From: Polyangia bacterium
GTDB taxonomy: Bacteria; Myxococcota_A; Polyangia; Nannocystales; Nannocystaceae
Direction of reading: 5' to 3'
Assembly (NCBI GenBank): GCA_030430565.1
Contig: JAUIKS010000028.1
Coordinates: 62,001-126,000, forward strand
Length of the DNA stretch: 64,000 bases
Numbering within the stretch: position 1 is the first letter of the stretch; each line of letters starts with the position of its first letter. The position numbers and the translations under genes were made by a program. Shown piece after piece: positions 7,105 to 15,970 of the stretch. The notes below the pieces were generated by a model, which did no database searches, was not told where the DNA came from, and saw only the letters and a program-made list of their open reading frames with translations.

Positions 7105-7237
7105 TGCAATCGGGCGACGAGACCGGATCTCGGCTGCGAGTCATGTCACGCCCGCGCGACGCGGCGCGACGAAGCCCGCGGCCGCGAGACACCCGCCCGC
7201 GAAAGTCTGGCATGGTCCGCGCAACTCGGACCTGGAA

Positions 7238-9130
7238 ATGGCAGACGCAATCGCAAGACGGGACATCCGGAACATCGCCATCATCGCCCACGTCGATCAC
7301 GGCAAGACGACCCTCGTCGACGCCCTGCTCTCGGTCGCGGGGGCGTTTCGACGGGGCGAGTCACACTCCGATCGCGCGATGGACAGCGGCGACCTCGAGC
7401 GCGAGCGCGGCATCACGATCACCAGCAAGCCCACCGCGCTCGAGTACAAGGGAACCCAGATCAACATCGTCGACACGCCGGGGCACGCCGACTTCGGTGG
7501 CGAGGTCGAGCGTGTCCTCAATATGGTCGACGCGGTCTTGCTGCTCGTCGACGCGTTTGAGGGCCCCATGCCGCAAACGCGGTTCGTGACCGAGAAGGCG
7601 GTCGCGCGCGGGCTCAAGGTGCTGCTCGCCGTCAACAAGATCGACCGCGACGGCAGCACGCCGCACAAGGCCGTCGACGCGACCTTTGACCTGCTCGCCA
7701 GCGTCGGCGCCAGCGAGGAGCAGCTCGACTTCCCGGTGTTCTTCTGCAGCGCGCGCGAGCGCTACGCGATGGCGGACCCCGACGACGAGCCGAGCAGCAT
7801 GGACTACGTGCTCGACTTCATCGTCGAGCACGCGCCGCCGCCGGTGGTCAGCGACAGCGGGCACCTGGCGATGTGGGTCTCGACCCTCGACCACGATCCC
7901 TACCTCGGCTTCTTGGCGATCGGACGTCTGCGCGGCGGCACGCTCCGCGCGGGCGAGCGCGTCGCGCTGGTTCGCCCGGACTCGACCGGCGCCGGCGACG
8001 ACGACGGCGCCCCGCCGGCGACCTGCGTCGAGCAGTTCCGCGTGCGCAAGCTGCTCGGCTTTCAGGGCACGCAGCGCTTCGAACGCGACGAGGTGCAGGC
8101 CGGCGACATCGTCGCGGTCTCCGGGATGTCGACCCTCCAGGTCGGCGACACGCTCACCACCGAGGCGGTCGAGCACCGCACGGTGTTCCCGCGCCTCGAG
8201 GTCGACCCCCCGACCATGACGATGCGCTTTCGCATCAACGACGGGCCGTTCGCGGGCCTGGAGGGCCGTTGGGTCACCTCGCGCAAGATCGAGGAGCGAC
8301 TCATGCGCGAGATCAAGTCGAACGTCGCGCTGCAGGTCTCCGACACCGAGTCGCGTGACGAGTTCGAGGTCGCGGGTCGCGGCGAGCTGCACCTGAGCGT
8401 GCTGATCGAGACCATGCGGCGCGAGGGCTACGAGCTGTGCGTCTCGCGGCCGCGCGTCATCCTGCGCGAGAACGCGACCGGCGAGACCGAGGAGCCCTAC
8501 GAGCACGTCGTGCTGCGCTGCGACACCGAGTACTCCGGCGGCGTCATCGAGGCGCTCAGCCAGCGCATGGGCGAGCTGACCCACGTCGAGGCCGAGGGCG
8601 ACGGCGTCCGCACCCGCCTCGAGTTCAAGATCCCCGCGCGCGGCCTCATCGGCTACCGCGGCACGATGCTGACCGACACCCGCGGGACCGGCGTGATGTC
8701 CTCGGTCTTCGCCGGCTACGGCCCGTTCCTCGGCGCCCGCAAGACCCGCCAGCGCGGCGTGCTCGTGGCGCTCGAGCGCGGCGTCACGGCGACCTACTCG
8801 CTGCACCGCCTGCAGGAGCGCGGCAGCCTGTTCGTCGGCCCGCAGGTCAAGGTCTACGCCGGCATGATCGTCGGCGAGTCGAGCCGCGAGGGCGACCTTA
8901 TCGTCAACCCGTGCACGGCGAAGAAGTTCTCCAACGTGCGCGCGGCCGGGGCCGACGAGAAGCTGCTGCTCACGCCGCCGCGCGTGCTCAGCCTCGAGGA
9001 GGCGCTCGCCTTCATCGAGCACGACGAGCTGCTCGAGGTCACGCCCGAGAGCCTGCGCCTGCGCAAGCGGCAGCTCGACCACTCGATGCGCAAGCGCGAC
9101 GAGAAGGCGCTCAAGGCCGCGAGCGCCTGA
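7238..9130 (+). CDS. typA: Translational GTPase TypA/BipA
   Basis: The 630-residue ribosome-dependent GTPase of the EF-G-like group acts in 50S assembly and stress translation. It has the G1 motif AHVDHGKTTLVDALL, G2/switch region RERGITI, G3 VDTPGHADFGGEVERVL and G4 NKIDR, followed by the BipA-type domains. Late signatures include ESRDEFEVAGRGELHLSVL and ARGLIGYRGTMLTDTRGTGVMSSVF of the C-terminal part. Usual length is about 605-615 residues; the extra residues come from a short acidic insert in domain II (GAGDDDGAPP) and the tail. The start ATG follows a weak CTGGA. A 13-bp perfect hairpin closes the gene downstream. Confidence 0.97.
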   Translation: MADAIARRDIRNIAIIAHVDHGKTTLVDALLSVAGAFRRGESHSDRAMDSGDLERERGITITSKPTALEYKGTQINIVDTPGHADFGGEVERVLNMVDAVLLLVDAFEGPMPQTRFVTEKAVARGLKVLLAVNKIDRDGSTPHKAVDATFDLLASVGASEEQLDFPVFFCSARERYAMADPDDEPSSMDYVLDFIVEHAPPPVVSDSGHLAMWVSTLDHDPYLGFLAIGRLRGGTLRAGERVALVRPDSTGAGDDDGAPPATCVEQFRVRKLLGFQGTQRFERDEVQAGDIVAVSGMSTLQVGDTLTTEAVEHRTVFPRLEVDPPTMTMRFRINDGPFAGLEGRWVTSRKIEERLMREIKSNVALQVSDTESRDEFEVAGRGELHLSVLIETMRREGYELCVSRPRVILRENATGETEEPYEHVVLRCDTEYSGGVIEALSQRMGELTHVEAEGDGVRTRLEFKIPARGLIGYRGTMLTDTRGTGVMSSVFAGYGPFLGARKTRQRGVLVALERGVTATYSLHRLQERGSLFVGPQVKVYAGMIVGESSREGDLIVNPCTAKKFSNVRAAGADEKLLLTPPRVLSLEEALAFIEHDELLEVTPESLRLRKRQLDHSMRKRDEKALKAASA

Positions 9131-9145
9131 GCGCCGGTCGACGGA

Positions 9146-9173
9146 GGCGAGCTGCTCGAACGAGCAGCTCGCC
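9146..9173. terminator. Perfect 13-bp hairpin between convergent genes (no T tract)
   Basis: GGCGAGCTGCTCG and CGAGCAGCTCGCC separated by AA, in the 51-bp gap between typA and the convergent lipoprotein gene. It would serve both strands. It lacks the T run of a classical intrinsic terminator. A similar T-less hairpin lies at 57241-57270, also between convergent genes. Confidence 0.6.
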
Positions 9174-9181
9174 GGACAGCG

Positions 9182-9985
9182 CTACTGCGCGGTGCCGTAG
9201 ATGACGTAGCTCGTGTCGACCAGCACGTCGGTCATCGCGGCCGCGGCCGCGTCGGCCGAGACGGTCGCGAAGTCGACGCCCTGCAGGAGCGCGTCGTAGC
9301 TCTTCACGACGGTCAGGTTGATCGTGCCGGCGTCGGACTTCTCGATCGTCAGCGGGCCGCCCTCGACGATGCTCGAGATGTCGATCGTCGCGGTCACGGC
9401 GGCCGCGCTCTTGAAGTCGAAGTCGATGTCCTGGCCGTCCTTCGACGCGCGCCCGCGCATCACCAGCGACTGGCCCTCGAGCGCGCTGGGATCGGAGACC
9501 TCGTGACGATCGACGACGCCCGCGAGCTCCTCCGAGTTGTACGGGCCGAAGTCGACCTCGAGCGCGCAGTACTCCGCCGGCTCGATCACGGCCTCGGCGA
9601 TGTTCGTGACCTCGAGGTCCTCGTCGCGAAAGTCCTCGGGGAACGGGCCGAAGGGCGTCTCGAGCGTGAGGGTCGTGGCGCCGTCGCAGCTGACCGCGCG
9701 GACCCCCTTGATCACGACGACCCCCTTCTCGAGGATCACGCTCCAGCCGAGCTCGGTGTCGAAGGCGCGCGGCGCCTCGTGGAGGCCGTAGTCTGGGAAC
9801 GCGCCGTCGTCCCCGGGCATGCCGTGGTGGCTGGCGAACACCTGCAGCGTGCTCTCGCCGTCGATCGAGAAGAAGTCACACGCCGTCGCCGTCATGGCGA
9901 GCAGCGTCGACAGGGTGAGTAGCGCGGCGCGTCGTCGCGTTCCTTCGCCCCGACCGATGCCACGCGTCCCAGGACCGGATTCCAT
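9182..9985 (-). CDS. Lipoprotein of unknown function
   Basis: The 267-residue product starts with a long n-region (Arg-rich) and a hydrophobic stretch LLTLSTLLAMTATAC that ends in a lipobox, with the lipidated Cys at residue 36. The mature part begins DFFSIDGESTLQVF and is acidic, with beta-strand-like segments and two further Cys (in VSCDGATTL and EYCALEVDFGP) that could form a disulfide. I do not recognise a domain. The frame is open to 10123, but the internal ATG is preferred: it puts the signal peptide at the N-terminus, and a GATAAT -10 element lies 9 nt before it. It is convergent with typA. Confidence 0.7.
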   Translation of the reverse strand: MESGPGTRGIGRGEGTRRRAALLTLSTLLAMTATACDFFSIDGESTLQVFASHHGMPGDDGAFPDYGLHEAPRAFDTELGWSVILEKGVVVIKGVRAVSCDGATTLTLETPFGPFPEDFRDEDLEVTNIAEAVIEPAEYCALEVDFGPYNSEELAGVVDRHEVSDPSALEGQSLVMRGRASKDGQDIDFDFKSAAAVTATIDISSIVEGGPLTIEKSDAGTINLTVVKSYDALLQGVDFATVSADAAAAAMTDVLVDTSYVIYGTAQ

Positions 9986-9994
9986 CGAGGAGAA

Positions 9995-10000
9995 ATTATC
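9995..10000 (-). promoter_or_regulatory. -10 hexamer (GATAAT) of the lipoprotein gene
   Basis: On the minus strand GATAAT ends 9 nt before the ATG. A TTGTTT lies 16 nt further upstream. No Shine-Dalgarno is present. Confidence 0.4.
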
Positions 10001-10111
10001 CGGCTCGGCGTAGGCGAAACAACCGCGAGGCACTTGCGAATTCCCACGCGCGCGCTCGCCGAAATTTTTGGAAGCCGTCCGGTGTCGGCGGTGGTGAGCG
10101 GTGTAGGTGAA

Positions 10112-10133
10112 AGACATGTCCAAATAGACATGT
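10112..10133. repeat. Direct repeat AGACATGT, 14-bp period
   Basis: AGACATGT occurs twice, 14 bp apart, with an AT-rich spacer, in the 186-bp gap between ygiQ and the lipoprotein gene downstream of it. It could be an operator, but both copies are short and no regulator gene is adjacent. Confidence 0.4.
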
Positions 10134-10171
10134 ACGCTTGTTGCACCAACAACGAGTCGAGCGGCTCGCGC

Positions 10172-12193
10172 TCACGCGCCGCGACCGCGCGGCCCTCGTC
10201 CTCGCCCGCGCGGCGGCTGCCCCGTTTTGCCACGGCGCCCGCTCTTCGCGCGCGCGCCCGGCTTCCGCGCACCGCGTCGCCCGCCCTGCTGCTGCGCGCC
10301 CTGGCGCGCGCGCTGATTTCTCCGGGAGATGTGCTCGGGCGGGACGAGGCAGCCGGGCGCGGTGCCGATCAAGTCGTGCCGGCCGGCGCGCTGCAGGGCC
10401 TCGCGCGCGAGATGATGCTGACGCTCGTCCCAGTACTGCAAGAGCGCCTTCTGCTGCTTCTTCTCGCGCAGCCCGCGGGCCGTGTAGACCGGCTCGCGCG
10501 TGAACGGGTCGAGGCCGGTGTAGTACATCGACGTCGCCATCGACATCGGCGTCGGGATGAAGTCCTGGACCTGCCGCGGGCGCATCTTGCGGGCCTTGAG
10601 GTAGAGCGCGAGGTCGATCATGTCGTCCGTCGTGCAGCCGGGGTGCCCGGAGATGAAGTACGGGACGAGGTGCTGATCCTTGCCGGCGCGCTCGCTCTCA
10701 CACAGGAAGCGGTCCGCGAAGCGGTCGTAGCTGCGCACCGACGGCTTCTTCATCTTGGCGAGCACCTCGTCTTTCGAGTGCTCGGGCGCGACCGAGAGCT
10801 GCCCGCCGGTGTGGTGGCGCGCGAGCGCGCGGACGAAGGCGGGCGAGCGCTCGGCGAGGTCGTAGCGCACGCCCGAGGCCAGGAACGCCTTGCGCACCCC
10901 GGGCGCCTCGCGCACGCGCGCGAGCAGATCGAGCAGCGGGCCGTGGTCGGTGTTGAGGTTCTCGCAGATCTTCGGGTGCACGCACGAGAGCCGCCGACAC
11001 GCGCGCTCGATCGCGTCGCTCTTGCACTTCATCTGGTACATGTTCGCGGTCGGTCCGCCGACGTCGCTGATGACGCCGCGGAAGTCGTCCATGCGCCGCA
11101 GCGCCCGGACCTCGCGCAGCACGCTCTCGGCGGAGCGCGACTGGATCACGCGGCCCTCGTGCTCGGTGATCGAGCAGAACGAGCAGCCGCCGAAGCAGCC
11201 GCGCATGGTCACGATCGAGTGCTTGACCGTGTCGAAGGCGGGGATCCGCGCGCCCTCGTAGCCCCAGTGCGGCGCGCGGCGAAACGGCAGGTCGTAGAGC
11301 TCGTCCATGTCCGACGTCTGCAGCGGCTCCGCCGGCGGGTTGAGGTACACCGCGCGGGCGCCGTGGGGCTGCAGGATCGGGCGCGCGTTGCCGGGGTTGG
11401 TCTCGTACTGAAACGCCCGCGACATCTCCGAGAACGCGCGCGTGTCCGCGCGGACCTGCTCGTAGGAGGGCAGCACCACCGGGCGTCCGTCGGGCACGTG
11501 GCGGCTGGGCTCGAGCTCCTCCCACTGCCCGGGGTTGAGCATGTAGCCGGTCCCGCGGATGTCGCGGAGCTGGTCGATGGTCTCGCCCCCGTCGAGGCGC
11601 CGCGCGACCTCCCACACCGCGCGCTCACCCATGCCGAAGATCAGCAGGTCGGCCTTGCTGTCGAGCAGGACCGAGCGCCGCACCGAGTCGCTCCAGTAGT
11701 CGTAATGCGCGATTCGGCGCAGCGAGGCCTCGATCCCGCCGAGCACGATCGGCACGCCGGGGAACGCCCGCCGCGCGAGCTGGCTGTAGACGATGGAGGC
11801 GCGGTTCGGGCGGTGCCCGGTCTCGCCGTTCGGCGAGTACTGGTCGTCGGAGCGGACCTTCTTCTGCGCCGTCAGCTTGTTGAGCATCGAGTCGAGGTTG
11901 CCCGCGGTCACGCCGACCATGAGGCGCGGGGCGCCGAGCCGCATGATGTCCTCGAGGTCGTCCCAGCGCGGCTGCGCGATCATGCCGACCTTCAGCCCGC
12001 GGCCCTCGAGGAAGCGCCCGATGAGCGCGCCGCCGAACGCCGGGTGGTCGACGTAGGCGTCGCCGTTGAGGATCAGGACATCGAGCTGCTCCCAACCGCG
12101 CGCGCGCAGCTCCTCGGGCGTGGTCGGGAGGAAGCCGCGCAGGTCGCGAGCAGGACGCGATCGCGAGCGCCGGAGCGAGACGAGCGAAGACAT
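10172..12193 (-). CDS. ygiQ: YgiQ family (UPF0313) radical SAM protein
   Basis: The 673-residue protein has the YgiQ N-terminal domain (LDVLILNGDAYVDHPAFG, then GVTAGNLDSMLNKLTAQKK and VLGGIEASLRRIAHYDYWSD), a radical SAM core with the 4Fe-4S motif GCFGGCSFCSI, and the family's C-terminal part (HPGCTTDDMIDLALYLK and VQDFIPTPMSMATSMYYTG). Members are iron-sulfur enzymes whose reaction is not established. The last 50 or so residues are an unusual Arg/Gly/Gln-rich, strongly basic tail (GGRRGARKPGARAKSGRRG and RGRGRGPRGRGA) of the RGG type, which may bind nucleic acid. The frame is open to 12241; the ATG at 12193 is chosen because it gives the usual N-terminus. Confidence 0.93.
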   Translation of the reverse strand: MSSLVSLRRSRSRPARDLRGFLPTTPEELRARGWEQLDVLILNGDAYVDHPAFGGALIGRFLEGRGLKVGMIAQPRWDDLEDIMRLGAPRLMVGVTAGNLDSMLNKLTAQKKVRSDDQYSPNGETGHRPNRASIVYSQLARRAFPGVPIVLGGIEASLRRIAHYDYWSDSVRRSVLLDSKADLLIFGMGERAVWEVARRLDGGETIDQLRDIRGTGYMLNPGQWEELEPSRHVPDGRPVVLPSYEQVRADTRAFSEMSRAFQYETNPGNARPILQPHGARAVYLNPPAEPLQTSDMDELYDLPFRRAPHWGYEGARIPAFDTVKHSIVTMRGCFGGCSFCSITEHEGRVIQSRSAESVLREVRALRRMDDFRGVISDVGGPTANMYQMKCKSDAIERACRRLSCVHPKICENLNTDHGPLLDLLARVREAPGVRKAFLASGVRYDLAERSPAFVRALARHHTGGQLSVAPEHSKDEVLAKMKKPSVRSYDRFADRFLCESERAGKDQHLVPYFISGHPGCTTDDMIDLALYLKARKMRPRQVQDFIPTPMSMATSMYYTGLDPFTREPVYTARGLREKKQQKALLQYWDERQHHLAREALQRAGRHDLIGTAPGCLVPPEHISRRNQRARQGAQQQGGRRGARKPGARAKSGRRGKTGQPPRGRGRGPRGRGA

Positions 12194-12300
12194 GACGTGG
12201 GGGGACCGTACGGGACGTCCGCGCGCGTGCCTAGTGGACATGAACCCGCCGGCGCGTCGGCCGGCGCGTGCGCGCCTGTGCGTCGGGGCGAGCGGCGGCT

Positions 12301-13029
12301 ATGCTTCGAAGGGTGAAGCGAGCCCCTTCTTTGGCATTCGTCGTCGTCCTCGCGGCGACGCCAGCGCTGTCCGGCTGCGAGTACATCAACAAGGCGCGCG
12401 GGCTGGTCTCGGCGATGTCGGAGATCGAGAAGCACCTCGAGAAAGATCTCGCGGCGCCGCTGACGGACGAGAAGATCACCCTGCTGCTCGAGGTGACGCC
12501 CAAGCTCACCGAATTCACGGCCAAGGCCAAGCACAAGTGGAAGCCCGACCCGGCGGCCAACGACCTGAGCCACCTGATGAACGCGCTCGGCGGGCTCTCG
12601 GACTACATGGCGTTCTTCGAGTCCGAGGGCACGCGGATCACCGAGTACTACGTGTTGATGCTCAAGGTGAACGACGCGCGCGGGCAGATCCTGTGGAGCC
12701 GGGCCTACAACGAGGCCCACGGCAAGCTGGAGAAAGAGCGCGCGGAGCTCGAGGCGAAGCGGGCCGCCGCGACCGAGGACGCGGAGCAGCGCGCGCTCGA
12801 CAAAGAGCTCGAGCGCAACCGCCTCGCCATGGAGAAGCTCGACACGGCGAAGAAAGAGCAGGAGGCCGCGTTCGCGGAGCGCCACGCGGCCAAGGAGAAC
12901 AAGAACACGTACCAGCTGAGCGACGAGGAGATCGCGCTGGTCGAGGCCCGCTTCGACGAGGTCAACACCGTGTTCAAGGACGCCGGCTACACCAAGAAAG
13001 ACGAGTTCCTCCCGGTCGAGAACGAGTAG
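12301..13029 (+). CDS. Lipoprotein with coiled-coil C-terminal half
   Basis: The 242-residue product has a signal sequence (SLAFVVVLAATPALSGC) with the lipidated Cys at residue 26. A helical region of about 100 residues (SEIEKHLEKDLAAPLTDEKI, LSHLMNALGGLSDYMAFFE) is followed by a long charged heptad-like coiled coil from about 135 to 205, rich in Glu/Lys/Ala. No catalytic motif or known domain is recognised; a structural envelope role is likely. The ATG is preferred over a start at 12268 because it gives a normal signal peptide with an Arg/Lys n-region. It is transcribed divergently from ygiQ. Confidence 0.75.
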   Translation: MLRRVKRAPSLAFVVVLAATPALSGCEYINKARGLVSAMSEIEKHLEKDLAAPLTDEKITLLLEVTPKLTEFTAKAKHKWKPDPAANDLSHLMNALGGLSDYMAFFESEGTRITEYYVLMLKVNDARGQILWSRAYNEAHGKLEKERAELEAKRAAATEDAEQRALDKELERNRLAMEKLDTAKKEQEAAFAERHAAKENKNTYQLSDEEIALVEARFDEVNTVFKDAGYTKKDEFLPVENE

Positions 13030-13063
13030 ACGCGCCCGAGAGACGACGCTTGACGCCGCGCCG

Positions 13064-14338
13064 ATGACTCCGACACGCTCTCCAGACGTGACGGACCGAC
13101 GACCGATCCCGGACGAGTTCCGCTACTGGGCCAACCTCGATCGCCCCTGGTCGCGCGCGCTGCGTCGCGGGATGCAGCTCGCGCTCGGCTTTGATCCCGC
13201 GCCGCCCGATGATGTCGTGGAGACCTTCGCGTCGATGTACTTCGACGGGGACCCGCTGGCCGCGGCCTTCGTCGAGGAGGTCTACCTCCGCCGCGGCTCG
13301 AGCACCGGTCGCGCGATGCTCGAGCGCGCGCTGGCTGAGGGCACGGGCGCGATCGAGGACGCGCCCGAGTCGCTGCGCGCGCTGTTCGCCGACATCGAGA
13401 CCGATCCCGACTGGGTCGACCACGAGCTCGTCGAGCTCGGCGCCAAGACCTTTCGCCGCTACGGGACGACCGTGTTCCGCTTCGCCGGCTCGATCACGCT
13501 GACCGCCTACGCCGAGAACTCGGTCGCCAAGCCGCTGATCCTGACCGGCGCCTACGCGGGCGGCTCGACGCGACACCGCTTCCTCGAGACCGCCGCGTTC
13601 TGGATCGCGGTCTCGGAGCCAGGCGGGCTCGCGCCGGGCGGGAGCGGGCGCGCGTCGGCGCTGCGCGTCCGTATCATGCACGTCTTCGTCCGCGCGCGAC
13701 TGCTCGCGCACCCCGAGTGGGACGCGGACGCGTGGGGCGTGCCGATCAGCCAAGGCGACGCGCTCCTGACCTTGATGGGCGGCAGCGTCGCGCCCGGGCT
13801 CGGCTTGAAGCTCCTGGGCTTTCGCCCGAGCGCGCGCGAGATCGAGGCGATGATGCACTTCTGGCGCTACGTCGGGCACCTGATGGGCGTGCGCCCGCGA
13901 TGGTTCCCGCGCTCGCTCGAGGACGCCGCGCGCCTGACCTTCGTGACGCTCGTGAAGGGGGCGCACCGGGCCGGCGAGGACGGCCGCCAGCTGTGCAGCT
14001 CCTACGCGAACGCCTTCGCGCCTGAGCCCGATGATTCGCTGGCGCGCCGGCTGCGGGCGGCGTGGGAGCACCGCGTGCACCTCGGCTACACGCGCCTGTT
14101 CGTGCCGCCCTGGGACCACCGTCGCAACCAGCTGCCGCGGGCGGGGATCTGGGCGGCGCAGCCGCTGCTGTGGTTCCCGCTGATCTTCTCCGCCGAGACG
14201 CTTCGCCGCAGGTTTCCGCGGCTCGGCGTCGACGCGCTGATCGACCGCGTCGCGCGGAGCACCCGCAAGCGCTGGCTCGCCTACCACATGGGCGACGAGC
14301 GCGCCGAGTACCGCCCCGCCGAGCGGTTTACGCGTTAG
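13064..14338 (+). CDS. DUF2236 / MpaB-family oxygenase (Lcp-like)
   Basis: The 424-residue protein matches the oxygenase MpaB / latex-clearing-protein superfamily, heme-b proteins that cleave polyisoprene (Lcp) or act in mycophenolic acid synthesis (MpaB). The helical core shows FAGSITLTAYAENSVAKPL, AGGSTRHRFLETAAFW and RVRIMHVFVRARLLAHPEW. In the last of these, H206 is at the position expected for the axial heme ligand. There is no signal peptide or membrane helix, so it is probably cytosolic, unlike secreted Lcp. The substrate is unknown. The start ATG lies 34 nt after the preceding lipoprotein stop. The alpha/beta hydrolase gene follows 50 nt downstream with its own ribosome site. Confidence 0.75.
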   Translation: MTPTRSPDVTDRRPIPDEFRYWANLDRPWSRALRRGMQLALGFDPAPPDDVVETFASMYFDGDPLAAAFVEEVYLRRGSSTGRAMLERALAEGTGAIEDAPESLRALFADIETDPDWVDHELVELGAKTFRRYGTTVFRFAGSITLTAYAENSVAKPLILTGAYAGGSTRHRFLETAAFWIAVSEPGGLAPGGSGRASALRVRIMHVFVRARLLAHPEWDADAWGVPISQGDALLTLMGGSVAPGLGLKLLGFRPSAREIEAMMHFWRYVGHLMGVRPRWFPRSLEDAARLTFVTLVKGAHRAGEDGRQLCSSYANAFAPEPDDSLARRLRAAWEHRVHLGYTRLFVPPWDHRRNQLPRAGIWAAQPLLWFPLIFSAETLRRRFPRLGVDALIDRVARSTRKRWLAYHMGDERAEYRPAERFTR

Positions 14339-14388
14339 CCCGCGAGCGCGCGCTCGTGGTGCTCGTAATACTCGTAGTACAAGGGCGC

Positions 14389-15030
14389 ATGACGGCGAGC
14401 GCGGTACCGAGCTTTCTGTGGAGCGGACGCGAGGACGCCGCGGTGACGCTCGCGCTGGCCCACGGCGCCGGCGCGCCCATGGACAGCGAGTTCATGGACG
14501 CCTTCGCCGATGGGCTGGGCGAGCGCGGGATCCGGGTGGCGCGCTTCGAGTTCCCCTACATGGCGAAGCGTCGGCTCGACGGCAAGCGGCGCGGGCCCAA
14601 CAAGCTTGATGTCCTTAAGGACACGTGGACCGCGGTCGTCGACGCGCTCGGGACCGCGCGCCTCATCATCGGCGGGAAGTCCATGGGCGGTCGCGTCGCC
14701 AGCCTGATCGCCGCGGAGCGCTCGGACATCGCCGGGCTGGTCTGCCTCGGCTACCCCTTCCACCCGACCGGCAAGCCGGAGAAGCTCCGGATCGAGCACC
14801 TCCCGAGGATCGCGGCGCCGACGTTGATCGTGCAGGGGACGCGCGACCCGATGGGCCACCGCGCGGAGGTCGAGGGCTACGGGCTCCCCGCCGCGATCCA
14901 GTTGCGCTGGCTCGAGGACGGCGACCACAGCTTCAAGCCGCGCAAGCGCTCCGGCCTCACGCAGGAGGAGCACTGGGAGACCGGCGTCAACTGGGTGGCG
15001 AGCTTCTGCCTCGCTCAGTTCCAGATGTAG
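14389..15030 (+). CDS. KANL3/Tex30-type alpha/beta hydrolase
   Basis: The 213-residue protein has the alpha/beta-hydrolase pattern of the KANL3/Tex30 group: LALAHGAGAPMDSEFMDAFA near the N-terminus, the nucleophile elbow IIGGKSMGGRVAS with S98, the acid in VQGTRDPMGHRAEV and the His in WLEDGDHSFKPRKR. The catalytic triad is therefore complete. The physiological substrate is unknown; related bacterial proteins are listed as dienelactone-hydrolase-like. AAGGG lies 3-8 nt before the ATG as a ribosome site; a longer open frame upstream overlaps the DUF2236 gene and is not used. The 3' end overlaps the convergent VTT gene by 16 nt. Confidence 0.85.
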   Translation: MTASAVPSFLWSGREDAAVTLALAHGAGAPMDSEFMDAFADGLGERGIRVARFEFPYMAKRRLDGKRRGPNKLDVLKDTWTAVVDALGTARLIIGGKSMGGRVASLIAAERSDIAGLVCLGYPFHPTGKPEKLRIEHLPRIAAPTLIVQGTRDPMGHRAEVEGYGLPAAIQLRWLEDGDHSFKPRKRSGLTQEEHWETGVNWVASFCLAQFQM

Positions 15031-15824
15031 TCGATGATGAAGGACGAGACCGCGATCGGGATGATCAGCCCGATCGCCGAGCCGATCAGGTAGTCGCGGA
15101 ACTTCACCTTGGTGATGGCGAGCCCGTAGTTGACGCCCGGCGCCATGATGAAGACGAGGCGGAGCAGCAGGATGCTGCGGATCGGCCGCTCGTCGAGATG
15201 ACTGAGGACGCGCCGCATGTAGGGGTTCTTGACGTGCGCGAGCGCGGTCCCGCCGACGGCGCGCACGACCAAGAAGGTGATCGCTACGGCGGGGATGCCC
15301 CCGAGCAGCGAGACCGTGCCGCCGCCGACCGGGCCGTAGGCGAGCACGGCCGCGAACACGAACACGAGGCCGGGGATGTGCGCGACGACGCCGACGCAGT
15401 AGACCAGGCAGAACACCGCGACGCCGGTCCAGCCGGCGTCGACCATGTAGCGCTGCAGCTCGCCCGAGTGGATGTAGTCGATGACGCCGAAGAACTTGGC
15501 GGCGAAGTAGATGCCGCCGAGCACGATGACGAGCGCGGTCAGGCGAACGACGAGGTTGGTGACCGTCGCGCGTCGCTCCTCCTTGCGCTCCTGCTTGCGC
15601 CCCTCTTCGCGCGCCTCCTCGCTGCTGTCGGCGAGCGGCTCGTCACCGTCCATCGAGCGAGCGGCCTCGCCCCCTCCCTCGCGGGTGGGTGACGCCCCTT
15701 CACCCAGGGTGCTCTTCGAAACCTTCTGCACGACTTCGCCCGCGGCGGAGATCATTTTATCGGAGAGCGAGGGTCCGTCCGGGGCGATCAGCCCTCCGGG
15801 GGAATTGCTCTCGAGCGTGCTCAT
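15015..15824 (-). CDS. VTT-domain (TVP38/TMEM64, DedA-like) membrane protein
   Basis: The 269-residue protein has a charged, probably cytosolic N-terminal region of about 85 residues (rich in Glu/Arg before the first helix), then a VTT/SNARE-associated membrane domain. Visible helices include VVRLTALVIVLGGIYFAAKF, the re-entrant-like segment AHIPGLVFVFAAVLAYGPVGG, and LLLRLVFIMAPGVNYGLAITKV, which contains the family's conserved Arg-Pro region. Family members are thought to scramble or transport phospholipid carriers. The ATG lies 9 nt after a TAGTCT -10-like hexamer and no Shine-Dalgarno is seen. The stop lies inside the convergent hydrolase gene. Confidence 0.88.
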   Translation of the reverse strand: MSTLESNSPGGLIAPDGPSLSDKMISAAGEVVQKVSKSTLGEGASPTREGGGEAARSMDGDEPLADSSEEAREEGRKQERKEERRATVTNLVVRLTALVIVLGGIYFAAKFFGVIDYIHSGELQRYMVDAGWTGVAVFCLVYCVGVVAHIPGLVFVFAAVLAYGPVGGGTVSLLGGIPAVAITFLVVRAVGGTALAHVKNPYMRRVLSHLDERPIRSILLLRLVFIMAPGVNYGLAITKVKFRDYLIGSAIGLIIPIAVSSFIIDYIWN

Positions 15825-15833
15825 ATGAGGGGG

Positions 15834-15839
15834 AGACTA
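15834..15839 (-). promoter_or_regulatory. -10 hexamer (TAGTCT) of the VTT gene
   Basis: On the minus strand TAGTCT ends 9 nt before the ATG; no ribosome site is present. Confidence 0.35.
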
Positions 15840-15970
15840 GCCCGAAACGCGCGCTTCGCCACGAGCCAATCGGAACCTGTCCGCGCGCCGCTCAAACAGC
15901 GAAATTTCGCGTCTGTGGCCGCGGTTGCCGGGCGCGCGAGAATCATACCACCGGATCACGCGGTTCTGTC

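Noticed and set aside
7361..9082. Minus-strand open frame of 573 codons
   Set aside because: It is fully antisense to typA, with repetitive Arg/Ala/Leu/Asp composition and no domain.
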